Assembly: GCA_019931185.1 (NCBI GenBank)
Contig: JAINDK010000009.1
Coordinates: 62,001 to 126,000 of the forward strand
DNA from: Bryobacter sp. CoA8 C33
GTDB lineage: Bacteria; Acidobacteriota; Terriglobia; Bryobacterales; Bryobacteraceae
Direction: 5' to 3'
DNA: 64,000 bases
A program made the position numbers and the translations under genes. Positions 54,833 through 63,965 of this stretch are shown piece after piece. How positions within the stretch are numbered: position 1 is the first letter of the stretch; every line of letters begins with the position of its first letter. The notes beneath the pieces were generated by a model that searched no databases, was not told the DNA's origin, and saw only the letters and a program-made list of their open reading frames with translations.

Positions 54833-55456
54833 GTGCCCCTCTACCCGATCCTGGATTCCGCCCACCTCCACGGACATGCTCTCCCCGATGTTCTTTCCTC
54901 CGCTCTCGACGGCGGCGCTACCTGGATCCAGATCCGCCATAAAGCCCCTTTCGACCGCGCCTTCGTCTCCACCCTCGAGCAATGCGCCCGCCTCAAGCCC
55001 GACCTCATCCTGAATGATCGCGCCGACTATGCCGCCCTCCTCGGCTTCGGCCTCCACCTCGGCCAGTCTGACCTGCCCCCCACCGAAGCCCGCCGCATCA
55101 TCGGCCCCCACGCCCTCCTCGGCTTCTCCACCCACTCCCAGGCCCAACTCGACGCCGCCGCCCACCTCCCCGTCGATTACCTCGCCATCGGCCCCATTTA
55201 CCCCACCACCTCCAAGGCCAACCCTGACCCCACCGTCGGCCCCGGCCCCTTTCATTCTCCCCATCCCCTCGTCGCCATCGGCGGCATCACCCTCGCCAAC
55301 GCCGTTCCAGTACTCACAAATGGCGCCCGTTTTGTCGCCGTCATTAGCGCGCTCTGGCAGCCGCCGTATACACTAAAGTCTTTCCGCGAAAACATCGAAC
55401 GATGGCGAACTCTACTCAACTCGCAAAAGGCCTCGGGCTCCTCGACGCCGCCATGA
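54833..55456 (+). CDS. thiE: Thiamine phosphate synthase family protein
   Basis: A 207-residue TIM barrel joining the thiazole and pyrimidine halves of thiamine. The core blocks are WIQIRHKAPFDRAF (pyrophosphate-binding Arg and Lys), LILNDRADYAALLGFGLHLG (metal Asp), LGFSTHSQAQLDAA, YLAIGPIYPTTSKANPDPTV and VAIGGITLANA. All core positions of the family seem kept, although TenI-type relatives lacking activity also look similar. The start is GTG directly after the zinc-ribbon stop. The last 55 bases overlap the start of the next permease. No other thi gene is visible. Confidence 0.85.
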   Translation: MPLYPILDSAHLHGHALPDVLSSALDGGATWIQIRHKAPFDRAFVSTLEQCARLKPDLILNDRADYAALLGFGLHLGQSDLPPTEARRIIGPHALLGFSTHSQAQLDAAAHLPVDYLAIGPIYPTTSKANPDPTVGPGPFHSPHPLVAIGGITLANAVPVLTNGARFVAVISALWQPPYTLKSFRENIERWRTLLNSQKASGSSTPP

Positions 55457-56748
55457 TCGTCACCGGCGGCATGATCGGCTCCGGCATCTTTATCGTCTCG
55501 GCCGACATCGCCCGCCAAGTCAATTCCCCCGGCCTCCTGCTCGCCACCTGGGTCATCACTGCCATCCTCACCCTCATCGCCGCCCTTAGCTATGGCGAAC
55601 TCGCTGCCGCCATGCCCCAGGCCGGCGGCCAGTACATCTACCTCCGTGAAGCCTTTGGCCCCTTGCCCGCCTTCCTCTTCGGCTGGACCTTCTTTGTCGT
55701 CATCCAAACCGGCACCATCGCCGCCGTCGCCGTCGCCTTCGCCAAGTTCGCCGGCGTCTTCTTCCCCGCCATCCAGGGCCCCGCCCTCCAGGCTGTCGCC
55801 ATCGCCGTCATCCTCCTTCTCAGCTACATCAATACCCGCGGCGTCCGCATCGGCGCCATCGTCCAGAATGTCTTCACCATCGCCAAGGTCGCCTCCCTCA
55901 TCGGCCTCGTCGCCCTCGGCCTTGCCCTCGGCCGCAATCAGCAGGCCATCGAAGCCAACTTCAGCAACCTCTGGGCCAACGCCGATTTCACCTGGGCCCT
56001 CATCGCCGCCACCGGCGTCGCCATGGTCGGCAGTCTCTTCTCCTCAGATTCCTGGAACAACATCACCTTCCTCGCCGGCGAAATGAAAAATCCCCGCCGC
56101 GATCTCCCCCTCGCCCTCGCCCTCGGCGTCGGCGGCGTCAGTATCCTCTACCTCCTCGCCAACTTCGTCTACCTCTGCGTGCTCCCCCTCGCCGCCATCC
56201 AGTCCGCCCCACAGGACCGCGTCGGCACCGCCGTCGTCCAAAGCTTCCTCGGCTCCAGTGCCGAAAAATGGATGGCCGTCGCCATCATGATCTCCACTTT
56301 CGGCTGCGTCAACGGCCTCATCCTCGCCGGCTCCCGCGTCTATTACGCCATGGCCAACGACGGCCTCTTCTTCCAGCTCTGTGGCCGCCTCGACCCCAAA
56401 ACCCAAACCCCCTCCCTCAGCATCCTCGTCCAGTGCCTCTGGGCCTGCGGCCTCACCCTCACCGGCCGTTACGGCGACTTGCTCGACTATGTTATATTTG
56501 CGGTTCTGCTCTTTTACATCTTGACCATTTGGGGCATCTTTGTCCTCCGCCGCAAACGGCCGGACCTCGAACGCCCCTATAAGGCTCTCGGTTATCCTGT
56601 GCTGCCACTTTTCTACATCCTCGCCGCCGGTTTCATTGAGATCCTTCTCCTGCTGTACAAACCCAATTACACTTGGCCGGGCCTCATCATCGTGCTGCTG
56701 GGCATCCCGGTCTACTTCGTCTGGAAAAAGAACGAGGCCACTGCATGA
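55402..56748 (+). CDS. APC-family amino acid permease (LAT-like)
   Basis: A 448-residue inner-membrane transporter. IVTGGMIGSGIFIVSADIAR is the helix 1 substrate site. YGELAAAMPQAGGQYIYLRE is a strong signature of the y+LAT/amino acid-polyamine branch, and twelve helices are visible. FSSDSWNNITFLAGEMKNPR matches the helix 6 region. ATG 55402 lies 55 bases inside thiE, and the stop overlaps the next permease by four bases (ATGA). Two dissimilar permeases in tandem suggest exchange or salvage of amino acids, but substrates are unknown. Confidence 0.92.
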   Translation: MANSTQLAKGLGLLDAAMIVTGGMIGSGIFIVSADIARQVNSPGLLLATWVITAILTLIAALSYGELAAAMPQAGGQYIYLREAFGPLPAFLFGWTFFVVIQTGTIAAVAVAFAKFAGVFFPAIQGPALQAVAIAVILLLSYINTRGVRIGAIVQNVFTIAKVASLIGLVALGLALGRNQQAIEANFSNLWANADFTWALIAATGVAMVGSLFSSDSWNNITFLAGEMKNPRRDLPLALALGVGGVSILYLLANFVYLCVLPLAAIQSAPQDRVGTAVVQSFLGSSAEKWMAVAIMISTFGCVNGLILAGSRVYYAMANDGLFFQLCGRLDPKTQTPSLSILVQCLWACGLTLTGRYGDLLDYVIFAVLLFYILTIWGIFVLRRKRPDLERPYKALGYPVLPLFYILAAGFIEILLLLYKPNYTWPGLIIVLLGIPVYFVWKKNEATA

Positions 56749-58187
56749 GTCTTTCCCGTAAAAAATCCTTGACCGCCCTCCTCGCCCAAGCCGAGTCCGG
56801 CGAACACAGCCTGAAGCGCACTCTCGACGCCAAAAACCTCATTGCCCTCGGCATCGGCGCCATCATCGGTGCCGGCCTCTTCGTGCGCACCGCCGCCGCT
56901 TCCGCCGAAGCCGCCGGCCCTGCTGTTACCCTCAGCTTCATCGTCGCCGCCATCGGCTGCGCCTTCGCAGGCCTTTGCTACGCCGAATTCGCCGCCATGA
57001 TCCCCATCGCCGGCTCTGCTTACACTTACGCTTATTGCACCATGGGCGAGATGGTCGCCTGGACCATCGGCTGGGCCCTCATCCTCGAATACGCCCTCGG
57101 CGCCGCCACCGTCTCCATCGCCTGGAGCGAGTACCTCAATAAACTCCTCGGCGGCGTCATCCCCTACGAATGGTGTCATTCCCCCATGGAGGTCTCCCCC
57201 GATGGCGTCCACGGCATCTTCAACGCCCCCGCCCTCCTCATCCTCTTCCTCCTCTCCCTCCTCCTCATCAAAGGCACCGAAGAGTCCGCCACCGTCAACT
57301 CCATCATCGTTTTCATCAAAATGGCCATCGTCCTGCTCTTCATCGCCCTTGGCTGGCAGTTCGTCAACGGCGCCAATCACACCCCCTACATGATCCCCGA
57401 AGGCACCCCCGGCCACGAAGACTTCTTCACCTTCGGCTGGGGCGGCATCCTCCGCGGCGCCGGTATCGTCTTCTTCGCCTTCATCGGCTTCGACGCCGTC
57501 TCCACCGCCGCTCAGGAAGCCAAACGCCCCGAACGCGACATGCCTATCGGCATCATGGGCTCCCTCGCCGTCTGCACCGTCCTCTACATCCTCTTCGCCC
57601 ACGTCCTCACCGGCGTCGCCAACTGGCAGGAATTCAAAATCGCCGGCAAGGAAGCCAGCGTCGCCTACGCCATCTCCAAATACATGCCCGGCTATGAGTG
57701 GCTCGCCACCAGCGTCACCGTCGCCATCCTCGCCGGCTTCTCCAGCGTTATCCTCGTCATGCTCCTCGGCCAGAGCCGCGTCTTCTTCTCCATGGCCAAT
57801 GACGGCCTCCTCCCCAAGGTCTTCTCCGACCTCCACCCCAAATTCCGCACTCCCTACAAATCCAACATGATCCTCTTCGTCTTCGTGGGCCTCTTCGCCG
57901 GCTTCATCCCCGGCTCCCTCGCCGGCGACCTCACCTCCATCGGCACCCTCTTCGCCTTCATCGTCGTCAGCATCGGCGTTTGGATCCTTCGCCGCAAGAG
58001 CCCCGACCTCAGGCGCCCCTTCCGCACGCCTCTCGTCCCCATCGTTCCCATCCTCGCCGTCGTCGTTTGCTCGGCCATGATCATTGGCCTCGACCGCTTC
58101 ACCCAGTTGACGGCCTTCGCTTGGATGCTCCTCGGCTTCGTGGTCTACTTCGCCTACAGCCGCTCGGCCTCAAAGCTCAACCAGTAG
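56745..58187 (+). CDS. APC-family amino acid permease (cationic amino acid transporter type)
   Basis: A 480-residue transporter of the CAT group and a paralogue of the gene at 30-1529 (shared TLDAKNLIALGIGAIIGAGL-type helix 1 and CYAEFAAMIPIAGSAYTYAY). Helix 6 is FFAFIGFDAVSTAAQEAKRP, close to the GFDSVSTAAEECENPKRD of the other copy. Twelve or more helices. ATG 56745 overlaps the preceding permease stop by four bases; the longer in-frame extension is rejected because it lies entirely inside that gene. Its 3' end overlaps the converging ABM gene by 18 bases. Confidence 0.92.
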   Translation: MSLSRKKSLTALLAQAESGEHSLKRTLDAKNLIALGIGAIIGAGLFVRTAAASAEAAGPAVTLSFIVAAIGCAFAGLCYAEFAAMIPIAGSAYTYAYCTMGEMVAWTIGWALILEYALGAATVSIAWSEYLNKLLGGVIPYEWCHSPMEVSPDGVHGIFNAPALLILFLLSLLLIKGTEESATVNSIIVFIKMAIVLLFIALGWQFVNGANHTPYMIPEGTPGHEDFFTFGWGGILRGAGIVFFAFIGFDAVSTAAQEAKRPERDMPIGIMGSLAVCTVLYILFAHVLTGVANWQEFKIAGKEASVAYAISKYMPGYEWLATSVTVAILAGFSSVILVMLLGQSRVFFSMANDGLLPKVFSDLHPKFRTPYKSNMILFVFVGLFAGFIPGSLAGDLTSIGTLFAFIVVSIGVWILRRKSPDLRRPFRTPLVPIVPILAVVVCSAMIIGLDRFTQLTAFAWMLLGFVVYFAYSRSASKLNQ

Positions 58188-58460
58188 CTGTACCCACGCT
58201 CCCGCTCGCTTGCCTTCGAGCCGCGCCCGGCCCGCCGCCAGATGCGCGCTCCGGCTGTGCGCGTCGAGGTCCTCCTTCGATTCCCACTCCTCGATAAACG
58301 TAAATTTCTTCGCGTCCTCGAGATCCTGAAACAGGTCATACCGCAGGCACCCCTTCTCCGCCCGCGTCGGCGCCAAATATCCTTCGAGCACCTCCCTTAC
58401 CTCGGCTTCCTGTCCGGCTACCGCTTCGATATGTGCTACAACGTGGAGTACTGGTTTCAT
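58170..58460 (-). CDS. Antibiotic biosynthesis monooxygenase (ABM) family protein
   Basis: A 96-residue ferredoxin-like dimeric protein of the YgiN/ABM type. LHVVAHIEAVAGQEAEVREV, PTRAEKGCLRYDLFQD and FTFIEEWESKEDLDAHSRS match the family blocks, with the central Trp and His typical of quinol monooxygenases. It probably acts on a quinone or small aromatic, or serves in redox stress; the substrate is unknown. A GGGGGAAAGAG stretch just before the ATG supports the start. It converges on the permease with an 18-base overlap. Confidence 0.87.
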   Translation of the reverse strand: MKPVLHVVAHIEAVAGQEAEVREVLEGYLAPTRAEKGCLRYDLFQDLEDAKKFTFIEEWESKEDLDAHSRSAHLAAGRARLEGKRAGAWVQLLVEL

Positions 58461-58482
58461 TGCTCTTTCCCCCTAGCTTCTC

Positions 58483-59244
58483 ATGGACCCGCTTGTTGGA
58501 CGTACTCTCGATAACAAATACCTGATCGAAAAGTTGCTCGGCAAGGGTGGCATGGGCAGCGTCTACCAGGCCATTCACACCGGCGCCAAACGCACCGTCG
58601 CCATCAAGATCATCGCCCCCCACCTCATGCGCAATCGCGAACTCCTCATTCGCTTTCAGCGCGAAGCAGAAGCCTCCGGCCGCCTCCGCCACCCCAACGT
58701 CGTCAACCTCACCGACTTCGGCGTCACTGCCATCGACCACACCAGCTTCGCCTACCTCGTCATGGAATACCTCCACGGCGAGACCCTCCATGACTTCCTC
58801 CTGCGCGAGCCCCTCCCGCCTCCCGCCCCAATGCCCACCCCCTCGAATGGGTTCTCAATCACGGCGTCTTGCCCATGGCCCTCTTCCTGCTCGACCGTGG
58901 CGCCAATCCCAATCACTCCAACACCACCATGGCCCTGCTTCACTATGCCGTTCAGCGCCGCCGTCCCGACAGGGTCAAGCTCCTGCTCGCTCGCGGCGCC
59001 AATCTTAACATCCCCCGCGGCAAACAAACCACACCCCTCATCTTCGCCGCCCGCGGCGGCCAGCCCGATCTCGTGGCCCTCCTCCTTGCCCGCCGCGCCG
59101 GCCGCTCCGCCACCGGCCACCGCGGTAAGTCCGCCCTCACCTACGCTCGCGAACAGGGCCACACAGATATCGTTCGCCTCCTGGAGTCCCCATGAAACTC
59201 ATCGAATACCAAGACGCCTCCCCAGAGGTCCGCGCCATCTATGA
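58483..59244 (+). pseudogene. Truncated serine/threonine protein kinase (N-lobe only)
   Basis: From ATG 58483 the protein begins MDPLVGRTLDNKYLIEKLLG and carries the Gly-rich loop GKGGMGSVYQA, VAIKII with the ATP Lys, the helix-C Glu in REAEASGRLRHPN, and the hinge YLVMEYLHGETLHDFL. Similarity ends near 58820, before the HRD and DFG motifs. Beyond that the frame is open to 59244, but only as a Pro/Ser-rich shadow of ankyrin-coding sequence in another frame. It cannot be an active kinase. A deletion that joined it to the ankyrin fragment is the likely cause. Confidence 0.82.
58830..59195 (+). pseudogene. Ankyrin-repeat fragment
   Basis: In the frame shifted from the kinase, NAHPLEWVLNHGVLPMALFL begins a run of ankyrin repeats: LLDRGANPNHSN, LLHYAVQRRRPDRVKLLLARG, TPLIFAARGGQPDLVALLLA and SALTYAREQGHTDIVRLLES. 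About three and a half repeats remain. There is no proper start; TTG at 58869 could initiate a 108-residue piece. The stop overlaps the AhpD-like start by four bases. Ankyrin repeats mediate protein binding. It is probably the 3' remnant of a gene whose 5' end was lost in the same deletion as the kinase C-lobe. Confidence 0.78.
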
Positions 59245-59578
59245 CGACATCATGGCCAAGCGCAAAGTCTCCTCCGTCAACAATTTCTGGAAAGCCCTCG
59301 CCCGCGATCCCCAAACCCTCAAACGCACCTGGGATTCCGTCCAGCAGATCATGGCCCCCGGCGCCCTCGACCCCCTCGTCAAGGAACTCATCTACATCGC
59401 CGTCAGCGCCACCAACGGCTGCGACTACTGCATCGCCTCCCACACCGCCGCCGCCCGCAATAAAGGCATGTCCGAGGAAATCTTCGGCGAACTCATGGCC
59501 GTCGTCGGCATGGCCAACGAAACCAATCGCCTCGTCGCCGGGTACCGCGTACCAATCGATGAACAGTTCCAGTGCTGA
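59192..59578 (+). CDS. Carboxymuconolactone decarboxylase/AhpD-like protein
   Basis: A 128-residue all-helical protein. The AhpD signature NGCDYCIASHTAAARNKG contains CxxCxxxH, the proton-relay redox site used in peroxide defence by AhpD relatives. VNNFWKALARDPQTLKRTW and ELIYIAVSATNGC are family-typical. It probably acts as a thiol peroxidase or alkylhydroperoxidase; true decarboxylases lack this Cys pair. The start ATG overlaps the ankyrin stop by four bases, which suggests the ankyrin gene was formerly co-translated with it. Confidence 0.9.
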   Translation: MKLIEYQDASPEVRAIYDDIMAKRKVSSVNNFWKALARDPQTLKRTWDSVQQIMAPGALDPLVKELIYIAVSATNGCDYCIASHTAAARNKGMSEEIFGELMAVVGMANETNRLVAGYRVPIDEQFQC

Positions 59579-59628
59579 TCCTTCCGAAATTCGCTTCATT
59601 TTCACAAACTACTGTTACCTTGAGTAGT

Positions 59629-62600
59629 ATGCGTTTACAGCGCCTCCTCTCCGCGGCACTATTCGTCTCGAGCCTTTGCGCTCAAACCGTCTCCCTCACT
59701 AATACTTCCGCTTACATCCAGGACTTCAATTCCCTCGCCAACTCCGGCACAACCAACAACACCCTGCCTCAAGGCTGGTCTTTCGCCAATTCCTCCACGA
59801 CCCTCCTCACCTCTTACCGCGCCGGCACAGGCTCCGATAACACTGGCGCCGTTTACTCCTATGGCTCCTCCGGCGCCACAGACCGCGCCTTCGGTTCCCT
59901 CGCCAGTAACGGAACAGCCAACATCTTCCTCGGCGCGGCTTTCACCAATAACACCGGCGCCACCATCACTTCCCTCGCCATCTCCTACACCGGCGAGCAG
60001 TGGCGCAACGGCGGCAATACCGCTGCCCACAAACTCCAGTTCCAATACAGCCTCGATGCCACCTCGCTCTCCACCGGCACCTGGGTCAACGTCACTGCCC
60101 TTGATTTCACCAGCCCCACCACCACCACCACGGCCGCTGCCCTCGATGGCAACGCCACCGCCAATCGCTCTGCCCTGTCCTCTTCGATTTCCAGCCTCAA
60201 TATCGCCACTGGCGCCACCTTCCGCCTCCGCTTCTTCGATACAAACGATTCCGGCAACGATCATGGCCTCGCCATCGATGACTTCTCCCTCACCCCCACC
60301 ACCTCCGGCTCCTCCCCCTGCCCCACCATCACCCTCAGCCCCACCAGCCTCCCCGCCGCATCCACCTCCTCCAACTACTCTGCCTCCTTCTCCGCCTCCG
60401 GTAGCTCCTCCTCTCCCTATACCTTCACCGTCACCGCCGGCTCGCTTCCCCCTGGCCTCACCCTCTCCGGCAGCACCCTCTCCGGTACCCCCACCACTGC
60501 CGGCAACTACAACTTCACCCTCACCGCCTCCGACTCCGCCACCCCGCCCTGCACCGGCTCCCAGGCCTTCACCCTCGCCGTCTCCGCCCCCCTTGTCCTC
60601 ACCTCCATCAACCAGATCCAGGGCGCCGGCATCGCCTCCCCCCTTCTCAGCCAATCCCTCACCACCGAAGGCATCGTCACCGGCCGCCGCTCCAACGGCT
60701 TCTTCCTCCAAAACGCCGAAGCCGACTACGATGCCGACCCCAACACCAGTGAAGCCCTCTTCGTCTTTACCTCCTCGGCTCCCTCCGTTTCCCCGGGTGA
60801 CCGCGTCCGCGTCACCGGCACCGTCGCCGAGTTCGCCGGCTCCGGCCCCACTGCCTTCTCCACCACCCAACTCACCTCGCCCACAACCACCACTCTCTCC
60901 ACCGGCAATACCCTCCCCTCTCCCATCGCCGTCGATGACACTCTCCTCACTCCCACCGGCGGCTTCCAACAACTCGAGCGCCTCGAATCCATGCGCGTCT
61001 CCTTCGCCAGCCTCACCGTCGTCGCCCCCACCGATGGCAACTTGAGCGAGACCAACGCCACCTCCACCTCCACCGGCTTCTTCTACACTGTCATCACCGG
61101 CACCGCCACCCCCTTCCGCGAACCCGGCGTCCAAACTCCCCTGACTCCCCCCACCTGCGCCGCCGGCTCCGCCTGCGCCATCCCCACCTTCGATGGCAAT
61201 CCCGAGCGCATCCAGCTCGATGACGTCCTCACCGGCTCCCCCACCCTCAACGCCCGCACCGGCCAAACCCTCCAAAACCTCACCGGCATCCTCAGCTTCG
61301 CCTTCGGCAGCTATCAGTTCTATCCCGATCCCACCCCCGCCCCGGTCCTCTCCGGCGCCGGCATCCCCGAAGGCACTGCTCCCCTTCCCAAATCCAGCGA
61401 ACTCACCATCGCCTCCTACAACCTCGAGCGCTTCTACAACAGCACCGATGATCCCGGCGGCGACGCCATCCTCACCGCCACCGCCTTCCAGAACCGCCTC
61501 AATAAACTCTCCCTCGCCATCCGCAACAACCTCCGCCTCCCCGACATCATCGGCTTCCAGGAGGTCGAAAACCTCTCTACCCTCCAAGCCGTCGCCTCCA
61601 AGGTCAATGCCGACGCCGGCCAGCCCAACCTCTACACCGCCTACCTCTCCGATGCCAACGACCCCGGCCTCATCGATACCGGCTACCTCGTCAAAAACAC
61701 CGTCACCGTCTCGAGCGTCGAGCAGATCGGCCTCACCGCCACCTACACCAACCCCTGCACCAGCACCCTCGAGACCCTCAACGACCGCACTCCCCTCGTC
61801 CTCAACGGCTCCATCACCAAGAACAGCCGCACCCTCGACTTCACCCTCATCAATAGCCACCAGCGCAGCCTCAACGGCATCGACGACGAATCCGCCTGCT
61901 CCAATGGCCCCCGCGTCCGCGCCAAGCGCCGCGCTCAAGCCGAGTTCCTCGCCAACTACATCCAGTCCCGCCAGGTCTCCAATTCCAACCTCAAACTCAT
62001 AAGCATCGGTGACATGAACAGCTTCGAGTTCAACGACGGCTATGTCGATGTCATCGGCATCACCACCGGCAACCCCGCCCCCTCCACCCAGGTCGTCGAA
62101 GCCGGCTCTGACCTCGTCAACCCCAACCTCAACAACCTCCTGTCTCTCATCCCCGATTCCACCCAGCGCTATAGCTACGTCTTCGAAGGCAGCCATCAGA
62201 CACTCGACCACCTCCTCTTCTCTCAGTCCGCCGCCCTCCAGGTCACCGGCGGCGGCTATGTCCGCCTCAATGCCGACTTCCCCGAAGTCGACCGCAACGA
62301 CGCCAACTCCCCTCGCCGCCTCTCCGACCATGACCCCGGTCTCATCTACCTCACCACCGCTCAGCCCATCACCTCCGGTCTCACCATCCTCCGCGGCGGC
62401 CTCACCCGCAACCTCGCCACCGATACCTGGAATGGCTCCCTCATCCTCCGCAACACCGGCACCGCTCCCCTCACCGGTCCCTTCACCGTCACCATCACCA
62501 ACCTCCCCCAAGGCGCCGCCCTCGCCAACGCGGCCGGCTCCACCTTCCAGGGCAGCTACATCCTCAGCAACGCGACCACCCTGGCCCCCGGAGCCTTCCT

Positions 62601-62679
62601 CTCGCTCCCCGTCTCTTTCACTAACCCCTCAAACCTCACGATCAATTACTCGGCCCGCGCTTACAGCGGCTCATTCTAA
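59629..62679 (+). CDS. Secreted multidomain nuclease (ExeM/NucH-like, endonuclease/exonuclease/phosphatase)
   Basis: A 1016-residue exported protein. A signal peptide (about 1-20, MRLQRLLSAALFVSSLCA) is followed by a Thr/Ser/Asn-rich beta-sandwich domain. At about 225-320 lies a putative Ig domain (GSLPPGLTLSGSTLSGTPTT). An OB-like domain follows (ITEGIV-type segment TTEGIVTGRRSNGFFLQ). The EEP nuclease domain starts at ELTIASYNLERFYNS and includes IIGFQEVENL (catalytic Glu), LINSHQRSLN, SIGDMNSFEFND and LSDHDPGLIY (His-Asp). A C-terminal beta domain lacks a sorting signal. It likely degrades extracellular DNA. The start at 59629 is set by the signal peptide. Confidence 0.87.
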   Translation: MRLQRLLSAALFVSSLCAQTVSLTNTSAYIQDFNSLANSGTTNNTLPQGWSFANSSTTLLTSYRAGTGSDNTGAVYSYGSSGATDRAFGSLASNGTANIFLGAAFTNNTGATITSLAISYTGEQWRNGGNTAAHKLQFQYSLDATSLSTGTWVNVTALDFTSPTTTTTAAALDGNATANRSALSSSISSLNIATGATFRLRFFDTNDSGNDHGLAIDDFSLTPTTSGSSPCPTITLSPTSLPAASTSSNYSASFSASGSSSSPYTFTVTAGSLPPGLTLSGSTLSGTPTTAGNYNFTLTASDSATPPCTGSQAFTLAVSAPLVLTSINQIQGAGIASPLLSQSLTTEGIVTGRRSNGFFLQNAEADYDADPNTSEALFVFTSSAPSVSPGDRVRVTGTVAEFAGSGPTAFSTTQLTSPTTTTLSTGNTLPSPIAVDDTLLTPTGGFQQLERLESMRVSFASLTVVAPTDGNLSETNATSTSTGFFYTVITGTATPFREPGVQTPLTPPTCAAGSACAIPTFDGNPERIQLDDVLTGSPTLNARTGQTLQNLTGILSFAFGSYQFYPDPTPAPVLSGAGIPEGTAPLPKSSELTIASYNLERFYNSTDDPGGDAILTATAFQNRLNKLSLAIRNNLRLPDIIGFQEVENLSTLQAVASKVNADAGQPNLYTAYLSDANDPGLIDTGYLVKNTVTVSSVEQIGLTATYTNPCTSTLETLNDRTPLVLNGSITKNSRTLDFTLINSHQRSLNGIDDESACSNGPRVRAKRRAQAEFLANYIQSRQVSNSNLKLISIGDMNSFEFNDGYVDVIGITTGNPAPSTQVVEAGSDLVNPNLNNLLSLIPDSTQRYSYVFEGSHQTLDHLLFSQSAALQVTGGGYVRLNADFPEVDRNDANSPRRLSDHDPGLIYLTTAQPITSGLTILRGGLTRNLATDTWNGSLILRNTGTAPLTGPFTVTITNLPQGAALANAAGSTFQGSYILSNATTLAPGAFLSLPVSFTNPSNLTINYSARAYSGSF

Positions 62680-62698
62680 TCCCGGAGTTCCAAACAAA

Positions 62699-63214
62699 AT
62701 GAAATACCTTTCCCTGATCCTCCTCTCCCTCGCTGGCGCGGCCCTCACCCACGCCGCCCCGCTCAACTACAACTTCTCCGTCGATACCTCCTCCATCAGT
62801 GGACAAACCGGAACCATCTCCTTCCAACTCTCCACCCTCAGCCCCGACAGCACCACGGCTTCCATCGCCGGTCTCCCGGCGCCCTTATCCCCCTTCACCC
62901 TCACCGTCGATGTCCCCGGCAACCCCAACTCCGAAAACATGTTCTTCAACTTCACCTTTGGCAATAGCTTTCAGTTCCTGCTCACCCTCAGCGGCCCCGG
63001 CATTGAAAGCCCCACCGATCCAGCCAACTTTCCCAAGTTCTCCCTGCAGATCCCCCTGTTGTCCTCCGCCGAACTCATCTCCATCGAAGTAGTCCCCGGC
63101 ATCGGACCCCTCGAAACCTTCGACCCCCTCGTCTCCCAAGTTCCCGAACCCGGAACCGCGTGGCTTTTCCTCCTCGCGGCCCCGGTCCTCGCCCGCCGCC
63201 TTAGTCGTCGCTGA
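62699..63214 (+). CDS. PEP-CTERM sorted exported protein (171 aa)
   Basis: A signal peptide (MKYLSLILLSLAGAALTHA) leads a small beta-rich domain (LNYNFSVDTSSISGQTGTIS). The chain ends VPEPGTAWLFLLAAPVLARR, the PEP-CTERM tripartite signal with PEP motif, membrane helix and Arg tail. Such proteins are processed by exosortase and usually end up in the matrix or at the surface. It follows the nuclease by 19 bases and is probably co-expressed. No exosortase gene lies in the window. Its 3' end overlaps the converging AIM24 gene by 14 bases. Confidence 0.88.
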   Translation: MKYLSLILLSLAGAALTHAAPLNYNFSVDTSSISGQTGTISFQLSTLSPDSTTASIAGLPAPLSPFTLTVDVPGNPNSENMFFNFTFGNSFQFLLTLSGPGIESPTDPANFPKFSLQIPLLSSAELISIEVVPGIGPLETFDPLVSQVPEPGTAWLFLLAAPVLARRLSRR

Positions 63215-63965
63215 AAATAGACCCGATCGCCCCCAGGGGGCTCGTCGCGTCGCCACCGCTCGGCGGTGCTCCCGCGCCCAGCTCCCGTCTCATCTTCTCG
63301 AGCGTCATCGATTGGATAATCGCCCGCCCCGGCCCGGTCAGCGTCGCCAGAAACAATCCCTCTCCACCAAAAATCGCCGTCTTGATCCCCCCCACGAACT
63401 GTATGTCGTAGTTCACCGATTCATCAAAGGCCACGATACAACCTGTGTCCACCTGTATCGTCTCCCCCGGACCCAATTGAAATTCCACAAAATCCCCGCC
63501 CCCGTGGATAAACGCCATCCCCGGTCCCGTAATCTTCTCGAGAATAAATCCTTCCCCGCCAAAGAACCCCGACCCCAGCTTCTTCACCAGCGCAATATTC
63601 AACTGCACCGACGTCTGCGCGCACAAAAAGCTGTCCCGCTGCACCAGGATCGTTTGCCCCGGCCTCAAATCAAACGCCTGCACCCGCCCCGGATAAGTCC
63701 CCGCGAAGCCTACCTCTCCCTTGCCCGAGCTCTTAAAATAAGTCATAAACAAACTCTCGCCCATCAGCTTCCGCTTCACCGCCCCCCAAATTTTCGCCCC
63801 CAGCCCATCTCCCTGCATCTTCGTTTCCCACGCCACATTCGCCGTCTTGTACACCATCTTCCCCGCTTCGGCATACAATTCCTGCCCCGGCTTCAGGTGA
63901 CAGCGCACCACTTGCAGGTTGTCTCCTTGGATCTCATACTGCAGCGGTTCCTGGCTTGACGCCAC
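63201..63965 (-). CDS. AIM24/TIGR00266 family protein
   Basis: A 254-residue protein of the AIM24/TIGR00266 family, a double-psi beta-barrel-like trimer whose role is unresolved. LKPGQELYAEAGKMVYKTAN, GFFGGEGFILEKITGPGMAF, GGGDFVEFQLGPGETIQVDT and FGGEGLFLATLTGPG are the repeated Gly-rich turns of the family. The C-terminal tail is Gly/Ala-rich and variable. GTG 63965 is the start in this window; only 35 bases lie upstream, so an earlier start or operon partner beyond the window cannot be excluded. Confidence 0.86.
   Translation of the reverse strand: MASSQEPLQYEIQGDNLQVVRCHLKPGQELYAEAGKMVYKTANVAWETKMQGDGLGAKIWGAVKRKLMGESLFMTYFKSSGKGEVGFAGTYPGRVQAFDLRPGQTILVQRDSFLCAQTSVQLNIALVKKLGSGFFGGEGFILEKITGPGMAFIHGGGDFVEFQLGPGETIQVDTGCIVAFDESVNYDIQFVGGIKTAIFGGEGLFLATLTGPGRAIIQSMTLEKMRRELGAGAPPSGGDATSPLGAIGSIFSDD

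Noticed and set aside
54647-58187. Thiamine biosynthesis island around thiE
   Set aside because: Neighbours are a zinc-ribbon peptide and two amino-acid permeases; no other thi gene or TPP riboswitch is present.
59659-62511. A 950-codon antisense ORF opposite the secreted nuclease
   Set aside because: Gly/Glu-rich shadow of a C-rich gene; no domain, signal peptide or ribosome site.
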